A stretch of DNA of 64,000 bases from Carallia brachiata. Its lineage: Eukaryota; Streptophyta; Magnoliopsida; Malpighiales; Rhizophoraceae. The stretch spans positions 210,570-274,569 of the forward strand of contig JADCRB010000115.1 in the NCBI GenBank assembly GCA_021464245.1, written 5' to 3'. Shown piece by piece: positions 32,753 to 45,900 of this stretch (positions within the stretch are counted from its first letter, which is position 1; each line of letters starts with the position of its first letter). A program made the translations under genes and the position numbers. The notes beneath the pieces are model-generated. The model did not search any database. It was given only the letters and a program-made list of their open reading frames with translations, and was not told where the DNA came from.

Positions 32753-35264
32753 GGATAAAATATAATTAATAATTTTTTAAATAATTTTTGAGAAGAATAA
32801 ATTTAGTTGACAAAAAAAAAATAGTATTCATTTCTTTCATTTTTTTCCCCACAAAAATATTTTATAAGCTCGAGTGTTAACTTTTTTTTTTCTCAATTTC
32901 CCTCATTCTCTCTCTTCTCCTCTTCCAAAAACAAGGTCAAGTACCATTACTAATCCATCAAGTTACAGATAGCGAATAGTTCGTTGTCTATGATCCTCCC
33001 AGCGAGGTTGTTATTATTATTATTTATTATACAAAAAACCAAACGTTAAATGCAAAGGAAGCCTCGGTCAGCTCAAAATTGGCAGAATCCAACCATTATT
33101 GAAAAAGGAAAGCCACCTAAATTATTCTCACCTCTCCTCGATAAGAGTGTGTGTCTTGTCTAATACTTTGACTGGCATTTGACATTACTTATTAATTAAT
33201 AAGACCTGCAAGCATCTGACATTAACGAGAGTTCGACCTCGTGGTTAACAAAAAAAGAGAGAGTTCGACCTCGCTAACGGGGTAAGCTGATATAAAACCC
33301 ACTGGTCACATGTGCAACTTGTTAAGCGGGCTACTGCACAATATGCGCCGCATTGTTTGTGTGTGTGTGTCTGTGTTTATATAGATGCCATAAATTATAG
33401 TATTATTTGAGATGACTTGGTGAAATACTGCTCCAAACATGACGTGCAGATTGACGTTCATTCGCTGCTTTTTACTGCTTGCTGTGCCAAGTGCATGATC
33501 GTTAGTGGGAAGGATTATTGAATTCCCATTTGCCAAAGAATAAAGATGAAAAATCTCCCATCCCAAAACGAAAGTTAAGGAAGGTTAAAAGTGTAAGCAC
33601 ATTGATCCATTAGTTTGCATATTTGGAGAGACGAGAAGGAAGGAAAAAACCTTAAAATGTGAAGGAATGCTCATATACAATGCCAGTGGGTGAAAAATGG
33701 AACACAAAAAAAGCATGTTCTATCCCCTCCAACCCCTCCTCCCCCCCCCCCCCCCAAAAAAAATTTCTTTCCGCTTTACAAAAAACAAAAAAAGGATGTT
33801 CCAACAAAATATTTTTTGTTTTGTAGTAAGAAAATTCAAGGATTGCTCAGTCACAAGGATAAATGAAATTCCAGTAAAAAAAATGCAGTTAAAAAAAAAG
33901 GATAAATGAAATTGGCTTTTTCTAAGCTAGTGAGCGACTTTTTTTTTTTTTTCCCCTTTAATGCAATAAGTAGTGCTGCCATGAATCGATATAGTTTTTG
34001 GAAACAAAATGTTTGGAAAGAGCATAAATATTTGTGTACAAGTTTTACTTAATTTCACCAATGAATATATACATATATATAAGTCCATACTGATGTAAAA
34101 AAACCAACAAAAAAAAAAAGTACCACTACGTGGCTGTAAGTGGCTGTTAGTATACAACACGAGAGACGAAATATACGACATGATAGAATAATTCTAAAGA
34201 AATTATAAAATATGTCAAAAAGAATTATGACTCGTATAAATACTCAAAGAAGTCATAAAAAGGATTTATTTTTAAAACTATCAGTCAATTGGATATTTTT
34301 ATTATTATTATTATTTTTTGTTTACTAAGAGATTCATTAAGTCATGAACTATGTAAGTGAATAACTTTTCAAATTCCTAGTAAATTAAATACCACATCTC
34401 AAATTTAAAATTTAAGACTTTTAAAAAATATTTAAATTATTAATTACTGAGGTAGGTGTCACATATTTTGAATTGCTAAATAGAATATACAATACCATTA
34501 CTTAAATCATAAGATTCAGGAGGCTCAACCCAAGCGAGAATACGGGAAGGACTACAAACAAGGGCCACTGGCCCAGGCCCCCAAAGGTTGAAGCACAGAG
34601 GACCAGTAAAAAAGGCATAATTTGATATGTAGTTGATGGGCCTCTCCCGCGCAATTGTAATCAATTCCTAGTACGAACCGAAAAATTGGACCGGGTCTAT
34701 AATGGCCCAAAACGTGTCGGCGGCGGGGTTAAGACAGGTGTTTGACTCCAATTTTTCATTTGGGGCCATCGAATCTGTTCGTTCCGATCTTGCTGGGTGG
34801 CGGTGGGACCCCAAGTTTTGGTAAAGAGAAAGTAGAGAACAAACACTGCTTTTTTTTTTTTTTTTTATTCTTTTTTTTGATCTTTCCTGGCGTTGGATGG
34901 TGATTGTTGACTGGGTGGGAGTGGGGTCTCTGAGGGCCCATAATCTTCAACAAAATCTCTGTATTTCCGGCTACAGAACAATGGCGGGCCCCAAAAGCAA
35001 CCAATGTTCTCACTTTTTGCTAGTGATGTGAATGTGATGTGCACCTGGTCTACTAATGCCAACCAAACGAAAATATGAACAGAATTTCTTTACCTGTAAT
35101 GAAATAAAAATAAAGCTTATTACGTAATCAAAGAAGGGATAAGCGCACGATGATATAAATTATTAAAATTTAAAAATATATTAAATTTATAAAAAAATAA
35201 ATGAATAAAAAAAATATATCAATTTCTCTCCCTTGTCTCTTCTTGTACTGCCAATAAGTGTAGC
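32753..35264. other. Intergenic region, no supported gene
   Basis: AT-rich DNA with homopolymers, including a C-run of about 16 at 33742-33757, and a (TG)n-like tract near 33356-33374. A GC-richer patch at about 34680-34830 has no recognisable coding content. Confidence 0.4.
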
Positions 35265-35274
35265 TTATAAAATA
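35265..35274 (+). promoter_or_regulatory. Possible TATA box of the DUF4228 gene
   Basis: TTATAAAATA lies about 305 bp before the ATG, which would leave a leader of roughly 270 bp. This is a sequence match only. Confidence 0.3.
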
Positions 35275-35579
35275 AACATTTGTTCGCTTGCTTTTGGTGC
35301 GCTAATTAGTAGCGTAATGGCGGTGGTGGCCACACTCTTTTACTGTTTTTGATCTTTTGTCCCTTTTGTTTCCACTGGCGGTGGGAATGAGAAAGTCCCA
35401 AAGAAGAATCCCACCGACGGCCCTCTTTCTCTCTGTCTGTTGGCGCTTTTTTATCAGTAGATACCTTCCGAGAAAAATCAACAATACTGTGAATGTTGGT
35501 CGCTTAACTATACCAATTACCAATACCAAAGTTTCCTTCTTTCTTTGTCCAATTGATATTGTTGAAGTCTAAATACTAC

Positions 35580-36191
35580 ATGGGAAACTGCCTGTTTGGC
35601 GGCCTAGGAGATGGAGTAATCAAAGTGATAACATCCAGTGGAGGCATCATGGAGTTTTACGCGCCAATAACGGCAGGTTCCATCTCCAATGAGCTTCCAG
35701 GCCACGCCATTTTCCGAAGCCAGGATCTTTTTTGGACACCCCTTCCTCTCCACGAAGAGCTCTTGCCTGGACACTCCTACTATCTACTTCCAATCAACGA
35801 CACCAAACTTGGAGACCAACAAATCGTACGACAAGGACATGTCAGATCGAAAAGCATACCCACAAATTCGCTCGTGGCAGCACCTTACAGGATGTCCTTT
35901 GACTGCCAGAGGACACTCAAGAGATCCTACACGGAAGCTTTCTCCGGATTTGGTGACAACAACGGGTTTTGGAAAGTGAAGCTCGTGATTAGCCCGGTGC
36001 AGCTTTTGGAGATACTTTCACAAGAGGGTCGCACCCAAGAGTTGATTCAGAATGTAAGAGCTGTGGCCAAATGTGGAAATGCGACCATCTCCTCATCATC
36101 AACATCATCTTCTGCTGCGTTCTCTGACCAGTGGAGTCTTGCTAGCAGTATGAATTGTTCCTCCAAGAAAGATGACTTGCTTGACATTTAA
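35580..36191 (+). CDS. DUF4228 (PADRE) domain protein with N-terminal acylation motif
   Basis: Single-exon gene of 203 residues. The chosen ATG gives MGNCLFGGLGDGVIKVITSS. Gly2 followed by Asn3 and Cys4 is a typical N-myristoylation/palmitoylation signal, suggesting membrane attachment. The DUF4228 pattern follows: a first strand block (IKVITSSGGIMEFYAPITAG), HAIFRSQDLFW, then ELLPGHSYYLLP and, near the C-terminus, WKVKLVISPVQLLEILSQEG. The tail is Ser-rich. The family is plant-specific and often stress-induced, with no known enzymatic activity. The frame is intact. An in-frame upstream TTG extension is disregarded because the acylation signal fits the ATG exactly. Confidence 0.9.
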   Translation: MGNCLFGGLGDGVIKVITSSGGIMEFYAPITAGSISNELPGHAIFRSQDLFWTPLPLHEELLPGHSYYLLPINDTKLGDQQIVRQGHVRSKSIPTNSLVAAPYRMSFDCQRTLKRSYTEAFSGFGDNNGFWKVKLVISPVQLLEILSQEGRTQELIQNVRAVAKCGNATISSSSTSSSAAFSDQWSLASSMNCSSKKDDLLDI

Positions 36192-38760
36192 TTCAGTGGA
36201 ACTACAGTTTCTTTTCCACAATCGTTACCTTTTTTGCTTGTCTACCATATCATGTAATTCTATGCTCTTCATCCCGGCCCACAAGCAGAAGTGGGGAAAG
36301 GAATTTAAGTTAAGCCATATGTTTTAGCTTACTTAATGATATGTTTCAGTTCTGATGCCAGCCTTATGGAACGGTGACTATTTACTCTGTCGTTTATTGT
36401 TTGCTTCTTTCTACCATGAAAATTTCCCTAATTTTTGAGTTTCGCTGTCGTGCAAGCACATGGCCAATCTGGAGGACTTCAGATTGAACTTCAATCAGCG
36501 AGACATTACATACATCATAGTTATATTTATTTATGACGATAAATAATTGATGCCTTTTTATTAACATAGCATAGTTTAATAATTTAATTGAAGCGTGCCT
36601 CAACAGCTCTGCCCATAAGACTTCAATCAATTACATGCCCATGAGCCAGCCATGAGCCCATGTACCAACAGGCAAGCTTGAAGCCCATTTCCAATTCAAG
36701 ACCGCAATGATTCCATTTCCCATATCCATCGGTCTTGGAATTGGGCTAACAGCTTTAAACTTATCGGGCCATGGGAAATGCGGAGCATTCAATATCTTTC
36801 AAGGCAGATCAATGCCGTTGGGGCTCCACCTATTATCAAGGACCCGGGCAAATTGCAGAACTCTATTTGATCAAGATAAATTTGGTGTCCAATTGCCGAG
36901 GGCGAGGCCCCCACAGTCTGTATTTAGTTTTGTTTTCATCCACTTTAAGCCACCATAGGACCAAAAAAAAAACAAAAAAATCTTTGAAGACCAAATCCAA
37001 AAATATGATTTCATGCCTCATAAATGGTTTCGGGATGTATCATTTTTCCAAAATTTTCAATGATAGTAATGATACGAGAAAAACAAGGCTGAAGTTGGGA
37101 AAAAGTGTTGGAAGAATAAAAGATATTTTAAAAGGTTTAAATTTTACATAGGAAAGAAAAGTTAAGTAATATTAAATAAAAAAATATATAAGGAGACTTG
37201 AATTTTACATAAAAAAATATTATGTATCACTTGTTTATAAACTAAGATATGTCTTACACTTTCATAAAATAAAAGATTCATAAAAGGTCTTACGCAACCC
37301 AATCTCGGGTCCGATAAGAGCGAGCCCATACGACCTTACGCAGTAGACAAGTCTTGGTCGGTCCACGCCTGAACTCAATATTTATTTTTGAGACCATTCA
37401 GACTCTTCGGTTAAACCAACCATTTTTTACTGTTGAAAAACTAACCGTTGCAACAGTTACAGTCATTTAACTACCATCTTTATGATCATTATCCACTTTT
37501 ATGAATCTTAAAAGCTGAACCAGTATATGAGCAACTCCTCCTTCTCCAGAAAGAGCACTCTTTCAGATACTCTTCTTCTTGCACATTCCTCTTTACTGCA
37601 TTTTGCTGAGTTAATTAAGATTAGAGTTATTTCTGTTATTTCACTATTTAAAGTACACATTAGTGGAAAGATCTGTTGTATGTTGGGAAGGTAGTCGTTG
37701 CGACCTGCTGCATTGTCTCGATTTGAGAATGAAAGTAGAAACTATCCTTAAAGACAGTGCCTTGCACGCCTCAAACATCATTTCATATCTTTTATTATTT
37801 CATTTACATCCATTTTCTGTTAATTTTACTTATACTTGCTAACAAGGAGCAGCCATCACCTTCACATTCAATTCAAGTTGAAAATTTCCCGAGGGACAGA
37901 TTCAACAATTGAACCTGGAAACAGTTACGAAGCCCATGTCTCTTGGCTTCCAACAGCTGAGCTAGAATAGCCAAGCAGATGGTCATTACTCCAAAACAGA
38001 GAAACAAATGCTTTGCTTTGCCATCTCACCCCTTTTCTTGTCAACACACAGTCCCTTTAACAACACTCGAGCCTCTACATCACCATCAATGCCAATTAAT
38101 TTACCTGTCTTCTGTTTTGAGCAATCTCAATCGTTGCATCAGAAATTTTTATTGAATATTAATTAACTTGCCTTGCCTCTGCCATGGAAATTAAGGCCAA
38201 GCCTCGTCTCTTCTTTGTATTTACTTCTAATACGCTGAATCTAAAGGAGTTTATCACCGGTTAATTGGCAGAAATGTAAAAATTTCTAATTGGTGCTTAC
38301 TGATCATTCCTATTTCCTAGCAGAACAGGATAAAATTTTACAAAAATTAAAAAAGACAAATGAACCAGCGTGAAAGTAACATCCCATTTCAACTTCACCC
38401 ACCTGCCTAATAAAGACACCATGAATTTGACTTCCGAAAGATGATAGGCGCAACCACCCTCAGGCCTGTAGCATAACATTCCAAAAGATGCAGTTCAACT
38501 GTAACTTCTTGAAAACAATAGAAGGCTAAGATTACCCAATTATAACTGATCACAAATTTGAATTATAAAAACAGTTTTTTTTTGTAAAAATAAAATCATA
38601 AAAACAGTTTCTTTGTAAAAAATTTATGCAATGTGACGCCCACATTATTATTTTTATAATAAGCCTATGAGTTGCACTTGTCATAACTGCAGCTCCATAC
38701 ACTAATCAACACCAAAGAACCACTAATCCGTCTAAATTAATGAGAACGTCGGGCTTCAGC
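36192..38760. other. Downstream flank of the DUF4228 gene and intergenic DNA
   Basis: Probable 3' untranslated sequence to about 36390. The rest has no supported gene. The block at about 37260-37850 is GC-richer and LTR-like in texture, but no second LTR, primer site or target duplication was found. Confidence 0.35.
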
Positions 38761-38763
38761 CAT

Positions 38764-38876
38764 GTTTCATAGAAAGGCCGGAACCAGAATCTCAGGCCTG
38801 ACTAGTGTTTCCATCAATTTCTTATATCCAGCAGGTTGTGTACGGTTTTGGTTCCCTGGATGCCTTTCTATGAAAC
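38764..38876 (+). ncRNA. Candidate hairpin, possible small-RNA precursor
   Basis: GTTTCATAGAAAGGC (38764-38778) is a perfect reverse complement of 38862-38876. Inside it, 38780-38791 pairs with 38844-38855 (GGAACC with GGTTCC, continuing with A-T and G-U pairs). One base faces six at a bulge, and the loop is about 52 nt. The length suits a plant miRNA precursor, but the 6-nt asymmetric bulge is larger than usual criteria allow. No known miRNA is recognised with confidence. Confidence 0.25.
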
Positions 38877-41800
38877 TGTAACCTTTATGACTTAGTCTTC
38901 AAATCGAAATTTCCAGATGAATATATAACACGTCGATCATGATCCTCCATTTCCATGCTAATTCAGTCTGCTTGCGTTTCATTCGTTTGAAGCACATTGC
39001 TTTAAGTTGCCGGTGGCCTTTTATTAGCTAGAGATGAAATACATTGTATGCCACCCTCCACATGTGCCACAATCATACGCTCATCGCCCTCAAATATTAT
39101 ATTAATATTCGAAAAGCCCTACATCTTGCTCTGCGGCTCCCTACAATTTGACAAAAGATTTTCACAAAAGCAAACAAAATCAGAAAAGAAACAATTAAAT
39201 TCGATTGCTGGGGGACCATGCATATATCTTTGCAAAATTAGTCCGAATATTTGATAGGCAGCTCTTAACATCTGATGATTCTAGTGGGTACTGGCGTTGG
39301 AAAAGATAAGCCCGGGGAATTGCACCCAACAGGCTTTGGACCCATAAAATTAATTAACGATTAACGCGACTTCCCAACTAATGAAATGATGACTTGCCGG
39401 GTAAACAGACAAGGGTAAAACAACAGTGCACGCTACTGATTCTTTCTGCGGACCAAACGGTGGCACTTACGGATACTACTCGTTCATCATGTGATTGATT
39501 CATTCATGAATGTATTGAATCTACTACGCATAACTACCCAATTTTATTTTCTTAACAAGTTGAAATGGTGTTGTCAAAACAGCTGCATGTAATCTATTTC
39601 TCTTCAGCAGTCCCTTTCATCATTTCGTTGCCTAATTAAATGGATATCCTCTTATAGCTGTATGTATATTCATCTTACAAATCACTGGTGTTTCTGTAAG
39701 TTCACATCCGTTCAAATTACTTCTTTTCTCATTGTATTTTGTAAACATGATTAATGCCAAACCGAGGCTTGCCAACTCCATTGTTGACCCCAGATCGAAC
39801 AGACTCCTAGACTAATCGGCCAACTTTCCCAAATCAAAGTATCGCTTTATCAATTGAATTGGCACAGGTGGAGCTTATTGTTGATTAATATTATATCAAT
39901 GTTACTTTTAGACTTTGAACTTAACATTTCAGCCATGACGCTTATAATGAATGTAACCCTCAATATTTGATGTGTTCTGAGAAAGTTTATAGAAATAAAG
40001 TTGTACCTTAATAACCAACTTGAGCTTTTGGTGTGATTCACTAATATGCTTATTATCGGACATACTTTATGTTGCAAAGAATTGAAGTTCACAGATTCGG
40101 ATACAAATTAATGAACCATCTTCTTGCATTCAGATCCTTTGTTCAAAAAAGATCCTTAAAATAAACGAGGAAATGTTCAACTCCATTCCATCCACGTATA
40201 CATGTTACAGATGGGCCTGGCCATGCATGCATCGTACTTGGAATTTTCATCTGATTTAATCATATCGATACATTCGCTGAATCGTAATTGGTATTTTCTT
40301 TAAGCTCAAGGGTGTGAAATTGATAAGTGATTAGAGAAAAGGGAAAAAGTTATTAACTTCTACTTTTCCGAGCAGTGAGACAGCATCTCAATGCAGTAAA
40401 CAACCACGGCCGCATGGAAATTCACGTGGGAACATATCAATTTCTGGCGGTGCTTTTTCCCTAACATCTTGTGTGGAAAGCATGAATCTTGTAATTCGCA
40501 CCAGTCTCTAACAAGGGTCCCTGCAGATAAATCATTCACTCATCATAGCCACATGATAGGCCACTTTTATAAAGCTGCTTTATAAAGATTCTGCAGCCAA
40601 AATGTAGACTTCTAAATTATACGTGAAGCTTCATAGAATTTGGTTGCAGCTGTTAAATCATCTTTAATTTTAATCAACCTTTTTATCTGCTAAATGGGGC
40701 CTCATTGCACCTTTATCATCTGATAAAATTGAACTACCCGATTTTCCTTTCAATTAATTTTTTTCTATTATTTATTCGATTTAAAAGGAAAATGGTCGCT
40801 CATCAAAATTATGTCCGCATTTCATGTTTGAATTGTAAATGAAATAGATTTATGTTTCCTACAACAAAGGTTGCCTATATAAACTAACAGGCACTACTAA
40901 GTAGCAATCTATAGGAAGCAATATGGTAGCAACAAGATGATAGCAAAGTAATTTTACAACTTCGGCTCTATTTATTTATGAGACTAAATGAAATTTATAC
41001 GAATTCAACTCCATTGGTCTATTTGCTAGATTTATGCTAACTTTCTATGATTTTCTGTTTTGGAGGAAAAAAAAAAAAGAAGTCACTTACCTTGGCCGGC
41101 AAAATCCTTAAGTGTTGTTTCTAAAGATCTTAGTTTAAATTCCGTCTGCATCAAGAATGGAAGTGTGTATGTGGGAAGGAGAGGGAAACAACTATTTTTC
41201 CATGCGCCAAAAAAGAAATTTCGACAAGCGAAAAAAAAAAAAAAGAAAAGAAGAAGAAGAAGAAGTAGAAGAAGAAGAAATTTCCTTTTCTCTCGTTGAA
41301 ATGAAAAGGCAAAAATGGTATTCATCAAGGACAAATAAGTTCTATTTGCTAGTAGCACAGCCACAGGCCAGTACGGTTACAAAAGTTGAAGTCGGAGGAA
41401 TGCGTCCTTAACATCGTCTGGGATAGACTTGGTTTCAGACTTTCAGTTGATGCGCATGCTAGTCTGGCAAAAAATTATTATTATTATATTTTTTTTTTAA
41501 AAGAAAAAAAAGTGGAGTCAAAAAACGCTAAAATTCGAACTTTTTTCCACCAAAGGAACTGCAGAATTACTGTTGTTGTCTCACCACTGCAAATGGAGAG
41601 CCGGAACCAACTCCAAACAAATTGGAAAAGAGAGGGCGGAATAGGTGTAAAAAGCCATGCCTCACGGGCATGTATCATTCCTAGTAAAAAATAAACTTAC
41701 AAAAAAAAAAAAAAAAACAAGCAAAGCTGGAAACGGATCGTGTCGAATTTCCACGCAGATTCTCTAACAGGAAAAATTTTTCTACTTTTCTCTTTTTTTC

Positions 41801-42138
41801 CTGTCCCCACTCCCAACGTGTGGATCGTGGTGCTAAAATCCTGTTCTGAACAGGAACCGGATCATTGAGGGGTTGGAAAGGGCAAACTTTTTTTATTATT
41901 ATGTGAATTTAGGCACGTCTTCTTTGTATTGTTTTTGCGTCTAATTTTAACCCCATCGTAATGTAAGCGTCATACTGATGAAATCCTGCGAGCATATGAG
42001 TGCCATAATGGGGGCCCCAATATGGCATTGGCATCGTCCTTCCAACTGATCCACGTATATATTGCTTGAGAATAATTATGAATCACATTATCATGCATTT
42101 GATTTAAGGGTCTGCTACAGTAATAGAAGATTTTGTAT
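38877..42138. other. Intergenic region, no supported gene
   Basis: No coding sequence is supported. A GAA-rich tract lies at about 41245-41282. Short open frames have no recognisable families. Confidence 0.4.
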
Positions 42139-42296
42139 GAAAATTTTATTTAAATGTAACGATCACCTAAATTTTTACAATAATTTTTACGTTTTTTACA
42201 ACAAAAAATAAAAATATATGAAAGTATTTTTTAGTAGTAAAAAATAAAGACATCGTTACAAAAACGTAAGTACCGTTATATTTGGATAAAATTTTC
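42139..42296. mobile_element. Small hairpin MITE (about 160 bp)
   Basis: GAAAATTTTATTTAAATG.. (42139-42161) is an inverted repeat of 42274-42296 with 3 mismatches in 23 bp. The AT-rich core also partly pairs (TACGTTTTTT against AAAAACGTAA). The target duplication was not resolved, so the superfamily is unassigned. Confidence 0.45.
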
Positions 42297-42483
42297 AAGT
42301 AATTTTTTTTTGGGGTTGTAACATTTCTGTTGATTTTATGTTTGTGAATTGAATGGGGGTGACCGTGTGAGATTGTCATCGTGCGCCTCGCTCGAACCTA
42401 CATCAACAGGGATGGCGTTGAGGCAATTGGCTATGATCAGCACATTTATTTTTCTTTATATATTTTGGGAGCCGTGTTTTAAG

Positions 42484-42948
42484 TAAGGTTATCAGAATCA
42501 AACCGTTATCAAACTAAAATAATAAGTAGATTGAATTAGTCTAATTAATTTAACTAGTAATTAAACCAGTAGAACAGATAGTTAATAATAAATATATTTT
42601 TATAAAATAATTAAAAAAATTATACTTATAACTGATGTTTGGATATTGATTTTTTTAGTAATAAGGACTAAATTAAAAATTTTAATAAAATTAAGGACTA
42701 AAGTGAAAATGTTACTTAAAGTTAGGGTTTAAATTATAAATTAAATAAAATTTGGGTCCAAATTTTAATTTTTAAATTTTATTGGTCCAGTTCAACTGGT
42801 CCAATTAGTCTCATTTTTACCAATTTTGACTAATTTGTGATTAGGTTTGATCGATTATGGAATTGCCATAATTTGGGCATCAACCGGACCAAGAACCTGA
42901 TCGATTACCAGTTTAATTAGCTAGTTCCATTCGGTATTTTAAACATTG
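42484..42948 (+). mobile_element. MULE-type MITE, degraded copy
   Basis: Starts TAAGGTTATCAGAATCAAACCG, matching copy 1 (CAAGGTTGTCAGAATCGG). It has the same order of AT-rich core text (AAGGACTAAATTAAAAAT, TTGGTCCAGTTCAACTGGTC). The right end TTTTAAACATTG is closer to the copy at 31906. Target duplication is poor, consistent with age. Confidence 0.55.
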
Positions 42949-45900
42949 GTTTTGATTCAGTGCATGTGTTCGTAAGTGTAAACGCCTGTTCAAGGATGAA
43001 AATTCCTAATAGTGTAATTATTCAATCTAATGACTAGTGCACCGATCACTTTAGGTACGCAGGTGGTAAAACTGATGGGCATAAGAAAAAACTTCTATAA
43101 TTTTAATAAATCTCTTCTCTATTAAAACAAAATTTTCTTTTTCATAGATTTTAAATCTGATCTCTAGTACATGACATAACAAGGTTTTAGCTAAAAGAAG
43201 GGTTTGAACTCATTTTGTAGACCACCCCAGTAAGAAGGCGAATTAATGATGTGATGAAACTTGTATCTATTTAAGGATATATATATCAATATAGAGGGTG
43301 AAATATATATACATTAGAAGTTAGGTGTTTATTATTTTTATTTGTATTTTTTTATGAGTATAACACAAACATAATTTTATATACAAAAATTTATTTGATT
43401 ATTTTTTATTTTAACTCGGCTTCACTTAAAGTTTTTTTTTTTTTTTTTACTTACATTTGATGATAAGCTAACTAGTCACATTTTAAGTGAGTCAAATTAA
43501 AAATCTTCTAAGAGATTAAGTCAAGTTTTTATACTTTGAGGACCAATACATGTGTGTAGTTTTGGAAGTCACAAGTAAGAACAAATATTTTCCAATAATT
43601 TTGATTGGTAACTTAAAAAAAAATTCTGATTGGTTATATTATATTTTTAGATCACTATAACAAATTTAGATTAAGATAAAAAGCTTTTCCACAATATTTT
43701 TATCATTACAAAATTTTTATATTATTTTTCTTTTTGATTTATAATATGTAGAAGTAAGAGTAGTATCTTATAGATTTATTATGGAAGATTATGTTAGGCT
43801 TGTTGCAAGGTAGGGCTGGAGATTTTTGTACTACTAACAGGTGTTATGCAATTATTTTCTCTTTCTAGTCGGTTTATCATCTAGAACAATGCAAATGTGA
43901 CGTAAAAAAGCTCAACTATTGTCCCGACATCTCTTGAGGCGGCACATGAGAAAAATAGATTTATTTTTTTCAAAAATTAAAGTATGCGCACAGAAGCATG
44001 TAATATACTGATATGTTACTATTGAATTTCTAAATGAGAAATAAGTATAATAATCACAGCACCAATAAATAAATAAACTTACTTATGGTCCCGTCACTGA
44101 TTTTGAGACATACTGCCTTCATGCCTAAAACTTTTATCAAAGTAGAAAAAAGAAGAAAAAAAAAAAAAGGAAAAGCTTGTTGACATTATATTCTACACCC
44201 AAATTTGGTAAAAAAAAAAAAAAAAAAAAGAAGGTATTTGGCAGCTAAAAGCCTAAAAACTGCTGGTCTACACTGTGTAATAACACTGGTCTACATTTAG
44301 TATAATAGCACTGATCCAAGAATAGGAAATCTTGTACGGCTAATTCTCCGCATACAAACATTACGTCACAAGCCACAAAAGGAACTTTTCTAACAAAAGA
44401 ATGGTTTTGTTGCATTGCATCTCATGCAGCATGTATACTTGTGCGTCATCACCTTACTGACCAATATCATATCATCGTCGGTATTCTATATATGTAATTG
44501 TCATCGTGTCTCATGTATTGCATAACGGCCACCCTTTTTTGTTCTCCCTAGCTAATATTTTGGTCGCTTCTCTTTACCTCTCTCTAGAATCAATTCAATC
44601 TGCCGTCACGAAACACGTCATGTAGCTCGCAAGAAAGATTAAGAAGTAGTAATAGGCTTTTAAAGTTTCAACGTGGAGATGGAGAATAGGGAAATAAATG
44701 TTGGGCGATTTTATTTAGATTTGAATGGTGAGCAATATGATATGATAATGTGTGTAAAGTTAAAATCTCAACTACAACCAACCGCACCGTTTAAGTGTGT
44801 AGGGTGATGATAAAGAGAGATATATAATGTTCAGTGCAGGTTAGTAAGGAAGTGGTTGCTCCGTCAATTGCTGGCCAAGAATCATGATTAGGCATGGAAT
44901 TTTGGGGACCAACGATCATCATTAATATTGAGACGCAATAGGCCTCTTGAGTCATAACGGAAAATCGGAATGTCTACTTGTGTGTGTCTGTTCGTGTAGT
45001 GCTGCTGGGCTGCTTAATGCCACCGTTAGATTATAAGTGACAGATAGAGCCTGAGATGATAGCCAGATAGATAGAGATATTTTATTTTTACTACAATTAT
45101 CATCAGTATATATCGCTACCCCTTAATCTACCAAGTGGCTTAAAGTTTGTCGGTAACTTAATGCCATCATCACGAGTGCTAATTAATTATTACTATATAA
45201 GGTGGTGTTGCTCAAATATTGAAAAAGTGTCAGTTCTAGTGACTTGGGTAGTTATTCGTGGATTGACTTAATAGGCTTTAATCGATTGTCTACATGCTTG
45301 TGTTTATAGTGAAGACTTTTATCTTTTAATTAACCATTCTTTTTCTTTTTTCCTACGCGGAAATTAAGGGAAGGATTGATTTTTCTTTTCCTTTTTTTTT
45401 TTTTTTGGTCAATAAGGATTGATTTCTCTGTGTGTATCATTTGTAGACAAATCAAAAAAAGCATATCACATTTTGGTAATTCTATTGTTGTTTCCTCTTT
45501 CGTTGTTAATTTAATTCGTAGAAAACCTTATGATATTCACAATTTCCAAAATTTATACGAAGTTTCTTAAGTCATATTTAGTGGGATCCACTCAATTGTA
45601 ATGGAATGTATATAGTTACATTTTCTCCAAAAAGTTCTGTAAAAAGTTCAAACAATTATCCGCTGTTTTATCTTTTTTGTAGTTGGTTTCCGCGAAGAAC
45701 AATGAACATGGAAAATTTTATTTGCCGCTAAATTTCTAATTTATTTCCGATACATGCAAAATCAACAAATAAAATGATCGGTAATCATTTGTTTATTTAT
45801 TGAGCTCACTAATTAGTTGACTTCATAGCTGGTGACGTCATTTTAAATTTATATTCCGAGTCTTCACGAACATACATATCATCAATTCCCGAATATGACA

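Noticed and set aside
33225..33270. Repeated GAGTTCGACCTCG, B-box-like
   Set aside because: No A-box at a proper distance and no tRNA fold; a simple short duplication.
34756..35062. Minus-strand frames upstream of the DUF4228 gene
   Set aside because: No domain; interrupted by long A/T runs translated as poly-Lys.
37430..37850. LTR-like block with TGTTGAAAAAC start
   Set aside because: No second copy, no primer site or polypurine tract and no flanking duplication in the window.
39388..39402. GATGACTTGCCGG, the 3' two-thirds of miR169
   Set aside because: The 5' part does not match and there is no complementary arm nearby to form a hairpin.
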